From a virus, in the IMG/VR virus record IMGVR_UViG_3300046517_001855, positions 1-27,566 of that record: a stretch of 27,566 bases of DNA; one strand, given 5' to 3'. Positions within the stretch are counted from its first letter, which is position 1. The number at the start of each line of letters is the position of its first letter. The notes under the pieces were generated by a model. The model worked only from the letters and a program-made list of their open reading frames with translations, did not search any database and was not told the origin of the DNA. This document shows, piece after piece, positions 1-6,572 of this stretch. Made by a program: the position numbers and the translations under genes.

Positions 1-106
1 GCTTGTCACCAATGAACCGACCGAGCTGTCGCACATGCACGTTGACGAAGACCGGCGTGCCTACGACGAAGGTGACCTGAACCAGGCGATCAGTTGGTGT
101 CGTCAC
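1..106 (-). CDS. Partial CDS, N-terminal 35 codons, unknown
   Basis: The last gene of the leftward operon, cut off by the window edge. The GTG start shares bases with the TGA stop of the upstream gene (a GTGA overlap), which supports translational coupling. The visible peptide begins MTTPTDRLVQVTFVVGTPVF and continues with alternating hydrophobic residues, so it looks like beta-strands. Too little is visible to assign a family. Confidence 0.6.
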   Translation of the reverse strand, partial: MTTPTDRLVQVTFVVGTPVFVNVHVRQLGRFIGDK

Positions 107-1089
107 TGCTTCACCGCGTAGACTTTGTCGAGCACCGGCTTGTCACTCGGGCCTTTCAAATACGGCGCGATCCACTTCACCCGGTGCGCCTGCTCGGAGG
201 CATACCACTGCGCTCGGTGGTGCCCGGTCACCCACCACTGGTGTTTCCATTCGCGGCTGCCGGGCTCGGCCGTGCTCGTCGTTGGCTTCGACGGGCGGCG
301 CAGGGTGACCACCCGTATGGTCTTCTCAGCTTCCTCGGGGCTGACCCGCGCGCAGCGCCGTCGCACCGCACGCTCGATCCGCTCCTCGTCCGACTTGATG
401 TAGGGCGAGTTCAGGAACGACAGGTGCTGCAGCACGATGCCCCCCAGCGACTCCGGCTCGATCTCCTCGGGATACCGGGTGCCGTAGGCGATCGTGCGGC
501 TGAGGACCTCAGACTCCCGTCCATTCGCATCGACGCAGCAGATCAGGACGAAGGACGTGCCCTGGTCAAGCAGCAAGAAGAACTCGATCGCGACCGTGAC
601 GTTGGTCAAGGTCATCATTGACCACGGCGTCTCCAGAGCCCAGAACATCTGGGGGAACGGCAGGACCGACCGGCTGACGACGTGCGGGGGCAGCTCTGGC
701 GCGGCGTGGATCGTCGCCGAGACCGCATCTGACCAGAGGTAGGGGGTCGCCTGGAGCGTGCTTGTCGCCAAGCGCAGCGCGGTGGTCTCGTCGATGTCTG
801 TTGACACTCTGCGCCCTTCCAGCTCGCACAACAGCTTGAAGGGACGGGTCTCCTCGGTGTAGCGCCCCATGGCGATCCCCGCGAAGCTCGCGGCGGTGAC
901 GATCTGTTCCCCGCGCGCGTGCCACCCGGCGACGTTTGGCCGGTAGACCATCGTGGTGCGGTTGGACTCCGTCTCCCACTTCGGGAAGCGATAGCGGTAC
1001 CACTCGTAGCCGATCGGGAGTTCTCGACAATGGGCGTAGAGCGCCGCCGCCGCCAGGCGTTGCTGTTCGTTCAGTTCCGGTGTCGTCAT
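103..1089 (-). CDS. Conserved phage protein of unknown function, 328 aa
   Basis: I cannot assign a function. The C-terminus carries the pattern W-x2-QWWVTGHHRAQWY followed by WIAPYLKGP. I recognise a similar signature (W, GH, R, QWY, then WI-PY-KGP) from uncharacterised phage and actinobacterial proteins. The N-terminal 230 residues show no obvious motif. I chose the ATG at 1089 because it overlaps the TGA of the upstream helicase gene (ATGA) and has GAGG 8 nt upstream. A GTG six bases earlier is too close to that site. Its place after the Pif1-like helicase suggests it is an early gene, but that is inference. Confidence 0.8.
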   Translation of the reverse strand: MTTPELNEQQRLAAAALYAHCRELPIGYEWYRYRFPKWETESNRTTMVYRPNVAGWHARGEQIVTAASFAGIAMGRYTEETRPFKLLCELEGRRVSTDIDETTALRLATSTLQATPYLWSDAVSATIHAAPELPPHVVSRSVLPFPQMFWALETPWSMMTLTNVTVAIEFFLLLDQGTSFVLICCVDANGRESEVLSRTIAYGTRYPEEIEPESLGGIVLQHLSFLNSPYIKSDEERIERAVRRRCARVSPEEAEKTIRVVTLRRPSKPTTSTAEPGSREWKHQWWVTGHHRAQWYASEQAHRVKWIAPYLKGPSDKPVLDKVYAVKQ

Positions 1090-2528
1090 AGCCACGCCCT
1101 CAGCTTCGGGTCACTCACGCACCGCTCGATCAGCACCTTCGGGCTCCCGACCAGCCGCAGCCCCTCCGCGGTCCGCGCCCGGCTCAGCGCCACATACAAC
1201 ATCCCCGGCGTGCCAAAGAACGCATCTCTGATGTTGACCTGCACCTTGTCCAGGCTCAGCCCCTGCGACTTATGCACGGTGGATGCATATGCCACCCGCA
1301 GCGGCATGTACACCACGTCGCCCACGATCTCCCACTTGCCGTCGACCTTGTCGCCTTCGCCCTTCGCCAGCAGCTCTTTCCTTCTAGCCCCATCGGCGGG
1401 AATCTTCAGTTCACGCCGCACCCGGCTGACCTCGACCGCGCCGCCGGTGCGCTGCAGCTGCACCCAGGCGGTCGTGTCGGTCGCGTCGACCAGCGTGCCC
1501 AGGTCGCCGTTGACATACACCAGCTGCCCGGTGTCGGGGTCGCGATAGTTGTTGAGGATCATCACCAGCGCCCCGATCTTCAGCACCAGCTCCGGGGGGA
1601 CCTGCGAGGTCCACTCGCCGCGCTGCTTGCCCCAGCGGCTGGAGTCGAAGCGCACTTCCTTGCCCTGCACCGCGGCCATGCGCAGGTAGTTATGCCGGTC
1701 GACGTGCTCGTTCCTGGCGACGATGGTCGGCCCCTCGAAGTGGTTGTCGGTCTCCTGCTCGATCAGCCCGCGACTGACGAAGTAGTCCGCGACCTGCTCC
1801 CCCTGGGCCGCCCGCGCCGCCCGCAGCATCTGGATGAAGTCGGCGTCGGCCTGGCGGCGGATCTCCGTCAGGGTTATTAGTGACTCCGCGAACGGCCGCC
1901 ACTCCGGCGAGGTGAACGCATACTCGGCCTTGACCGGCGCCAGCTGCAGGAAGTCACCGACCAACGTCAACCCCATGGCGGGCTGCGGCGTCTCACCGTC
2001 GTCGACCCACTTGCTGATCACATAGCCCCGCCCGTTGACCTCCTCGATCGCCTTGACCAGATAGGTCAGCTGGTCGGCGTCGAGCATCGAGACCTCGTCG
2101 AGGACGAGCCGCCGCACGCCGACCTTCCACAGCCTGCCCAGGCGCGCACTGAGAAACCCGTCCTGGTACTTCTGCCGCATCGAGTCAGTGTCGAAGTAGC
2201 CCAGGACCGAGTTGATGGTCTCGCCGCCCGCGTTGATCGCGGCGATGCCGGTGGTGGCGCAGAGCAGCAGGCCCTTCTCCTGCGCCGCCCACTCCCGGGT
2301 CTTGTAGGTCTTGCCACTCCCCGCCGCTCCGGCGAGGTAGGTATAGGTCGGCACCGGCGACGACCACAACCCGACGTCCGACACCCCTGTGGACGCGGGC
2401 GTGACACTCATCGCCGGTACCAACCGCTCGGGCACTACCACGCGCGACCGGCGCGGTGACACCACCGGCGGGGCAGGCAGCCACCCGAACGTCAACGCAG
2501 GGTCAGGGGGGCTGGCCTGGCGCTGCAT
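1086..2528 (-). CDS. Pif1/RecD-like superfamily 1 DNA helicase, 480 aa
   Basis: ATP-driven 5'-3' DNA helicase by family, probably acting in phage replication or recombination. Walker A GAAGSGKT is at about residues 67-74, followed by an ATTGIAA segment (motif Ia-like) near 91-97. Walker B LVLDEVSM is at about 141-148. Near the C-terminus, VHKSQGLSLDKV and MLYVALSRA match the UvrD_C_2 motifs V and VI. The first 60 residues are Pro/Ser-rich and probably disordered. The length is near that of compact Pif1 proteins. The ATG is preceded by GAGGAG about 8 nt upstream and lies 3 nt after the stop of the cold-shock gene. The stop overlaps the next gene (ATGA). It could be named RecD2-like or Dda-like; the helicase assignment is firm. 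Confidence 0.93.
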   Translation of the reverse strand: MQRQASPPDPALTFGWLPAPPVVSPRRSRVVVPERLVPAMSVTPASTGVSDVGLWSSPVPTYTYLAGAAGSGKTYKTREWAAQEKGLLLCATTGIAAINAGGETINSVLGYFDTDSMRQKYQDGFLSARLGRLWKVGVRRLVLDEVSMLDADQLTYLVKAIEEVNGRGYVISKWVDDGETPQPAMGLTLVGDFLQLAPVKAEYAFTSPEWRPFAESLITLTEIRRQADADFIQMLRAARAAQGEQVADYFVSRGLIEQETDNHFEGPTIVARNEHVDRHNYLRMAAVQGKEVRFDSSRWGKQRGEWTSQVPPELVLKIGALVMILNNYRDPDTGQLVYVNGDLGTLVDATDTTAWVQLQRTGGAVEVSRVRRELKIPADGARRKELLAKGEGDKVDGKWEIVGDVVYMPLRVAYASTVHKSQGLSLDKVQVNIRDAFFGTPGMLYVALSRARTAEGLRLVGSPKVLIERCVSDPKLRAWL

Positions 2529-2531
2529 GAC

Positions 2532-2813
2532 TCACATCTCCTCGCGATGGATCTGCTCGGCCCGCTTGCCCTTGGGGACGTAGCTCGGCGTGAAGCGGAC
2601 GATCGAGCCTTCCTGCAGGTCCTTGATGTCGTAGTCCACCAGGCCCGACTGGTGGAAGAAGAAGTCCTGCCCGAGGTCGTCGGCGTGGCCCTCGGTGCAG
2701 CGAATGAACCCGAACCCCCGCTCGGGGTAGACCCGCTGCACCCGCCCCCGGCTGGGAACAGGCGTGGCGGGGGGCCGGGGCGTAGCACGCGATGCGGTCG
2801 ATCCACTGGGCAC
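2532..2813 (-). CDS. Cold-shock-domain (CspA-like) nucleic-acid-binding protein, 93 aa
   Basis: Single-stranded nucleic-acid-binding OB-fold protein. RNP1 appears as ERGFGFI near residues 31-37 and RNP2 as DFFFHQS near 50-56. A C-terminal strand FTPSYVPKGKRAEQIH matches the usual end of the domain. Residues 1-20 are a Ser/Pro/Arg-rich extension not found in bacterial CspA, which is normally about 67-70 aa. An acidic insert, TEGHADDLGQ, lies between RNP1 and RNP2. The GTG start is supported by a strong AGGAGGAGG about 6 nt upstream. It sits just before the helicase gene, so a role as an ssDNA/RNA chaperone in replication is likely. An RNA-level role for host or phage mRNA is an alternative. 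Confidence 0.9.
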   Translation of the reverse strand: MPSGSTASRATPRPPATPVPSRGRVQRVYPERGFGFIRCTEGHADDLGQDFFFHQSGLVDYDIKDLQEGSIVRFTPSYVPKGKRAEQIHREEM

Positions 2814-2852
2814 GGTATGGCCTCCTCCTGCGCGAAACGTCGGCGTCGTCGA

Positions 2853-3074
2853 TTAGTTTGCCGTCTGTGCCCCGGCGGTACCGGGACTGTCGAGCGGCAG
2901 CTGGGTTGGCAGGCCCGAGCGCTTGCGATGCGGCGCAGACTTGCGCGGGGCGGCCACCGGCTGGCGGCTGCGGACGATCTCCTTGATGATGGTCACGGCC
3001 TGGTTCGCCTGCACCAGGTCGGTGGTGGTGAAGTAGTTGATGATCACAGCGAGCGGGTCACGTTTCTTTGACAT
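2853..3074 (-). CDS. Small hypothetical protein, 73 aa
   Basis: Not recognised. The N-terminal half (MSKKRDPLAVIINYFTTTDL) is predicted helical. The C-terminal half is rich in Arg, Pro and Ser and is probably disordered, with several basic residues that could touch nucleic acid. I chose the ATG at 3074 because AAGGAG lies 7 nt upstream; an ATG eight codons earlier has no such site. It overlaps the 3' end of the upstream gene by 17 bases in another frame. It lies between a DUF669-like gene and the cold-shock gene in the replication operon. Confidence 0.7.
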   Translation of the reverse strand: MSKKRDPLAVIINYFTTTDLVQANQAVTIIKEIVRSRQPVAAPRKSAPHRKRSGLPTQLPLDSPGTAGAQTAN

Positions 3075-3294
3075 GCGGATCTCCTTCACGAACGGCATCG
3101 AGTAACTCGGGTCGATCGAGCGCGAGCTGCAGCCCGTCCCACAGCCCTTGCAGGTAGCAGCTGCGGCTCACACTCTCGACGATGTTCTGGTCATAGCAAG
3201 AGCGGCGGACGATGGCGGCGACGCGAGCGTCGGCGAAGGCGACATACTCGTGTGGGAACTCAATCGTCTCGGTCTCCGTCTGGCGTCTCGCCAT
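3058..3294 (-). CDS. Small hypothetical protein, 78 aa
   Basis: Not recognised. Mostly helical and mixed in charge, with two cysteines in similar SCY contexts (RRSCYDQN and SRSCYLQG). It has no membrane segment or known motif. The start is supported by GAGGAGG about 6 nt before the ATG. The 24 bases before it contain AAAGCATATG, a match to the box found in the accessory-region promoters, but there is no -35/-10 pair here. It is part of the leftward replication operon. Confidence 0.7.
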   Translation of the reverse strand: MARRQTETETIEFPHEYVAFADARVAAIVRRSCYDQNIVESVSRSCYLQGLWDGLQLALDRPELLDAVREGDPHVKET

Positions 3295-3318
3295 CGCCGC
3301 CTCCTCACATATGCTTTA

Positions 3319-3984
3319 TTAGGCCCGCATGTTGTCCAGGTTGCCGAACGCCCGCAGCAGCGCGCCGCAGCTGCCGCAGTTGATCTCGTAGGGCACCTCG
3401 CCGTTAGGCCCCTTGGGGACGTCCTCCTGGTAGTAGCCCTCGCCGCAGCCCTTCTTGCCTTCGACGACCTGGACCTGCCCCGAACCATCCCGGGCGCGGA
3501 TGTCGCGGTCCTTGCTGCAGCGCCAGCTGTAGCGGATGTCGGCGCTGAACTCCTTGCCCGCGTGCTTGGCGATGGCCTGCATGTAGCCGCGGTTGTTGCC
3601 TGGCTTGCCCTTGTCGCCGAACGCGCGCAGCAGGTAGTCGAGGTCACTCGCCACGACTTCCTTGCCCTTGCCTCTGCCCCGCTCGTTGTTGGTGAGCTTG
3701 GTCTCGAAGGGTTCGCCGTTGCTCGCGCCCTTGGGTGACTGGACGATCAGCAGCGGATGGTCGCGGTCGAAGTTCGCCCGCACGCGCTGCGGTGGCTGCT
3801 TGTCGGGGACGTCGATCAGGTCCCAGATCGCTGACAGGTCCATCGGCAGCTTGAACCGATAGGCCCCGGGTGGCGGCGGGGGCGTGAAGCCGCCAAACGT
3901 CGGCAGGTCGTCGAGGTCCTGCCCGGCGGTCGGCAGCGGTTCGTCTTTGAGCAGGCCCGCGAGTTCTTGCAGTGACTTTCCCAT
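3319..3984 (-). CDS. DUF669-like putative ssDNA-binding protein with zinc site, 221 aa
   Basis: Probable OB-fold single-strand-binding accessory protein. After an acidic, proline-rich N-terminus comes PPPPPGAYRFKLP (about residues 35-47), the strand layout typical of phage DUF669-type proteins. It is followed by a basic TKLTNNERGRGKGK stretch and DLDYLLRAFG. Four cysteines (about C156, C180, C203, C206, the last pair in NCGSCG) probably bind zinc. Genes of this type usually sit beside a RecA-like phage ATPase and a PD-(D/E)XK nuclease, as here, which supports a recombination role. AAGGAG lies 7 nt before the ATG. The family name is by resemblance only; ssDNA binding is inferred. Confidence 0.72.
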   Translation of the reverse strand: MGKSLQELAGLLKDEPLPTAGQDLDDLPTFGGFTPPPPPGAYRFKLPMDLSAIWDLIDVPDKQPPQRVRANFDRDHPLLIVQSPKGASNGEPFETKLTNNERGRGKGKEVVASDLDYLLRAFGDKGKPGNNRGYMQAIAKHAGKEFSADIRYSWRCSKDRDIRARDGSGQVQVVEGKKGCGEGYYQEDVPKGPNGEVPYEINCGSCGALLRAFGNLDNMRA

Positions 3985-4122
3985 AACGATGCTCCTTGAT
4001 GCACGGATGTACGGGTGGGCGGAGTGCCCACACGCGCGTCGTCGTCATCGTCGGAGTCGTCATGGTGATAGTCATGGTCGTCGTCGTCGCCGGTCGGGAA
4101 AACTCGAGAAGCCTATGCTTTC
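3985..4122 (-). other. Intergenic leader with ACG/ATG-rich low-complexity tract
   Basis: A 138-bp gap between the ATPase gene and the DUF669-like gene. It holds a CCTATGCTTTC box (4113-4123) identical to one in the 19.1-kb promoter. It also holds a run of cgtcgtcgtc/gtcatggtc repeats at about 4035-4092. No convincing -35/-10 pair is visible. A short open frame through the repeats runs out of frame into the next gene and is not supported as a gene. Confidence 0.4.
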
Positions 4123-5559
4123 TTATGGCACCGTCGTCAGCCGCTGGGGTGGTCGTCCAGGCGGCGGTGGTGGTCCGCCTGCCACAGGCCTCGTATCACC
4201 CACTAAGGCCGTCGGCACCAGAACGCCTGGCTCCTCGACGACCGCCGCGGCCTCGATTCGTGGGCGGACCTTGGGCCGCACGGTCGGCACCGCGGTCGCA
4301 GCAGGCGGCGTGAACGGGGGCGCGGTGGGCATGACCGGCGCCGCCACCGGCACCCGCATTGGCGCCAGCTCCTGGCTCGCCGCCGGGGCGGTCGCCGCCG
4401 CGACGCTGAAGCCCTCGCCATACTCGCTGGGCGTGCCCGCCAGCCCCGGCGCGCCGACGATCTCCTCGGCCATGGCGCGGCGCAGGTCGGCATCGAGCAG
4501 CGTGAAGACCAGCCCCAGGTTGGCCTGTGACCAGGGCGCGTCGAGCGGGTCAATCAGCACGTCGGGCAGGCCTTGCGGCGAGGCGGAAGTCTTGAGCAGG
4601 TGGCGGCGGTTCTGGGCGTCGATGAACGGGCGCAGGAACAGCGCGAAGTGCTCCCGACCCGCGTCGTCGGTGGTCTTGCCCATCTCGGCGACGTTGCCGA
4701 ACCAGGAGCTGGCCTCGTCGGTCGCAGCGCGGCCTGGGAGCTTGGCGCCGACGACCCCTAAGCCGCCTTCATCGGTCGCCTCCATCGCCAGTGCGGTGAA
4801 CACGGGTCCCTCGACCAGATACGGGATCGACAGCGAGTTGTTGACGAACTGCTGGCCGCGTGACTGCCCGAAGCCGACATCGGCGCGGTTGTTCCCGCCC
4901 AGCTTGATCGAGCCGGACACCACGATGCCGCCGAAGGCTGGTTTCTCGCCGCCTATCTGTCCGGCGCCCCTGGCGTGGTCCATATGCTCCATGACCACGT
5001 TGGTCATGCTGGTCAGGCCGTCGTAGGCCACCCCGCCGACCAGCTCGAAGCCCTTGGTGCGATGCACGTCCTCGACCACCGCCAGCTCATTGACCGCGTG
5101 CAGCGTCTTGCACGGCGTGCAGTAGGTGGGGCCGACGAGGTGCCGCGCCGGTAGGTGCGCCAGCGCCTCGCCGGTGGCCTTGCAGCTGACGCGATAGAGC
5201 GTGGTGACGGGCGGGACGAGGTCGACCGCCGGGGAGGTTTCCCCCGTCTCGGCGTTGATCGAGCGTGGCCAGTAGCCCCGCGTGGCGAGATACAAGGTCT
5301 CGATGCCCAGCATCTCGGCACTCCTGGTGCGGGCGCGCCAGAAGCGGACCAGGCCCTGCTTCATCAGCTTCTGCAGCTCGGTCGGGATGGCGCCGCCGTC
5401 CCAGGAGTAGAGCAGCAGCACGCGGTGGTAGCTCTCCCAGAGGTAGCGGGCGAAGCTGGCGAGGAGGGACGTCTTCCCCGCTCCCGGCACGCCGAGGACC
5501 ATGGTCGCGGTGAAGATGCGGCGGGGCGGAGACTCTACGATCAAAGTCGGGTCAGCCAT
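4123..5559 (-). CDS. RecA/AAA_24-type phage ATPase, Sak4-like, 478 aa
   Basis: P-loop ATPase likely to act in single-strand annealing or recombination. Walker A GVPGAGKTS is at residues 23-31. The Walker B candidate is GVAYDG (D180), with the LTSM that commonly follows in phage AAA_24/Sak4-like proteins. Between them is an inserted segment with C126, C147 and C150 (TYCTPC), a possible zinc site. Residues from about 385 onward form an Ala/Pro/Val-rich tail that is probably disordered. Sak4 proteins are usually about 200-300 aa, so this one is long. The start overlaps the stop of the Acb2-like gene (TGATG). Neighbours (nuclease, DUF669-like protein) match a phage recombination cassette. ATPase is certain; the Sak4 role is inferred. 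Confidence 0.82.
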   Translation of the reverse strand: MADPTLIVESPPRRIFTATMVLGVPGAGKTSLLASFARYLWESYHRVLLLYSWDGGAIPTELQKLMKQGLVRFWRARTRSAEMLGIETLYLATRGYWPRSINAETGETSPAVDLVPPVTTLYRVSCKATGEALAHLPARHLVGPTYCTPCKTLHAVNELAVVEDVHRTKGFELVGGVAYDGLTSMTNVVMEHMDHARGAGQIGGEKPAFGGIVVSGSIKLGGNNRADVGFGQSRGQQFVNNSLSIPYLVEGPVFTALAMEATDEGGLGVVGAKLPGRAATDEASSWFGNVAEMGKTTDDAGREHFALFLRPFIDAQNRRHLLKTSASPQGLPDVLIDPLDAPWSQANLGLVFTLLDADLRRAMAEEIVGAPGLAGTPSEYGEGFSVAAATAPAASQELAPMRVPVAAPVMPTAPPFTPPAATAVPTVRPKVRPRIEAAAVVEEPGVLVPTALVGDTRPVAGGPPPPPGRPPQRLTTVP

Positions 5560-5780
5560 CAGTACTTCCCCTTCAGGGCAATCGCGGCGTTGGCGATATG
5601 CACCGCCACACGCAGGTAACGCAGCGCGCTCGACTGGTCCGGCGAGGCCGGGGTCAGGTCGATGATCGCGTTGGCGAAGTCCTTCGCGGCGCTGCGCAGC
5701 TTCTCGTACGCGACCTGCTGGTCCGGCGTCGGCGGGTGGTACGTGAAGATCTCGGTGATGTCAGCGTGATTGAACGGCAT
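5559..5780 (-). CDS. Acb2/Tad1-type hairpin-domain protein, likely cyclic-nucleotide sponge
   Basis: A 73-aa protein matching the Acb2/Tad1 helical-hairpin domain in nearly its whole length. It has FTYHPPTPDQ (residues 12-21), YEKLRSAAKDFA (25-36), a short loop TPASPDQSSA, and the second helix LRVAVHIANAAIA (56-68). In this family the conserved Tyr of YHPP and the Lys of the first helix help to bind cyclic nucleotides. Acb2 sequesters cGAMP and related signals of CBASS, and Tad1 sequesters the gcADPR signals of Thoeris. The short single-domain length fits Acb2 better. GAGG lies about 7 nt before the ATG, and the gene overlaps its upstream neighbour by 20 bases and the ATPase by one. Ligand choice cannot be told from sequence. 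Confidence 0.88.
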   Translation of the reverse strand: MPFNHADITEIFTYHPPTPDQQVAYEKLRSAAKDFANAIIDLTPASPDQSSALRYLRVAVHIANAAIALKGKY

Positions 5781-6351
5781 GGGCGTCCTCTTCCTCTCTC
5801 ACTCCAGTGAGCGTTTCCTGCAGCTGGGCGATCACCGCGTTGGCCTCCTCGACGCTGAGCCACTCGCCGGTGCGGACTTCCTCGGGCTTCCCCGCCAGGA
5901 ACTGGTCGCGGAAGTAGCTGAGCGCGGCGACCAGGGTGCGGTAGGTCTTGCCCTCGGGGGCGTGAACCTCACGGGCTGGGGGCTGGCGCTCGGCCCGGCG
6001 GGCGGCGGCGATGCCCTCGACGTAGCCTGCCATGTAGGCGTCCTCCAACGTGGCGTGGGGCTGCTGAGTGACCCAGGCCTGGTACTCCGGCAGTGACTGC
6101 GCCTGATTCGAGCCGGAGGAGTAAGTCGGCTCGCCCAGCTCGTAGGTCGAGCGCGGCTCGTAGCGGCGGTCGGGTGCAGGCGCTGGGGCTGGGGCTGGCG
6201 GCGGCGGTGGTAGCGGCTTCCCCGCTCCGCACAGCTGACAGCCCTGGGTGAGCGGCCCGGCGTTGTCGGCGCCGCAGCTCGGGCAGCGCCACATGCCGAT
6301 GTCGCCCAGGCCGGGCCCGCCGTAGTGACGGCTGCCGCCGACCGGGCTCAT
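5761..6351 (-). CDS. Zinc-ribbon protein with proline linker, 196 aa
   Basis: Unknown function. The N-terminus has a RanBP2-like zinc ribbon: W21-x-C23-x2-C26-x3-N30-x7-C38-x2-C41. A run of Pro/Ala (about residues 46-61) then leads to a helical C-terminal domain with YMAGYVEGIAAARRAERQ and a glutamate-rich end. The start overlaps the stop of the upstream gene (ATGA). The layout suggests a nucleic-acid- or protein-binding ribbon tethered to a second domain. It lies between the nuclease and the Acb2-like gene. Confidence 0.78.
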   Translation of the reverse strand: MSPVGGSRHYGGPGLGDIGMWRCPSCGADNAGPLTQGCQLCGAGKPLPPPPPAPAPAPAPDRRYEPRSTYELGEPTYSSGSNQAQSLPEYQAWVTQQPHATLEDAYMAGYVEGIAAARRAERQPPAREVHAPEGKTYRTLVAALSYFRDQFLAGKPEEVRTGEWLSVEEANAVIAQLQETLTGVREEEDAHAVQSR

Positions 6352-6572
6352 GGCGTGCGCCTCGTCGGCGTGCTGGTGGTCGGGACCGCGTGCAGCCGCT
6401 TGCCGATCTCGTCGATCGTCTGCTGGGCAACCTGCGTCTGGATGTCGCTGAGCAGGCGCATCACCCGCAGCGTCGCGTCATGCTCGCCTGGCGACTTGAT
6501 CACCGCCTGCACGATCTCGGTGGCCCAGCGCTCGATGCGGTTGAAGTCTTCGTCTCGTATCGGTGCGGCCAT
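6348..6572 (-). CDS. Small helical hypothetical protein, 74 aa
   Basis: Not recognised. The sequence MAAPIRDEDFNRIERWATEI and what follows is almost entirely predicted helix, possibly a helical hairpin, ending in a Thr/Pro/Arg tail. The ATG overlaps the TAA of the nuclease gene (TAATG) and has a long run of GGAGG repeats upstream. The stop overlaps the next gene (ATGA). Tight coupling suggests it is made in proportion to the nuclease and may be a partner, but that is only inference. Confidence 0.75.
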   Translation of the reverse strand: MAAPIRDEDFNRIERWATEIVQAVIKSPGEHDATLRVMRLLSDIQTQVAQQTIDEIGKRLHAVPTTSTPTRRTP

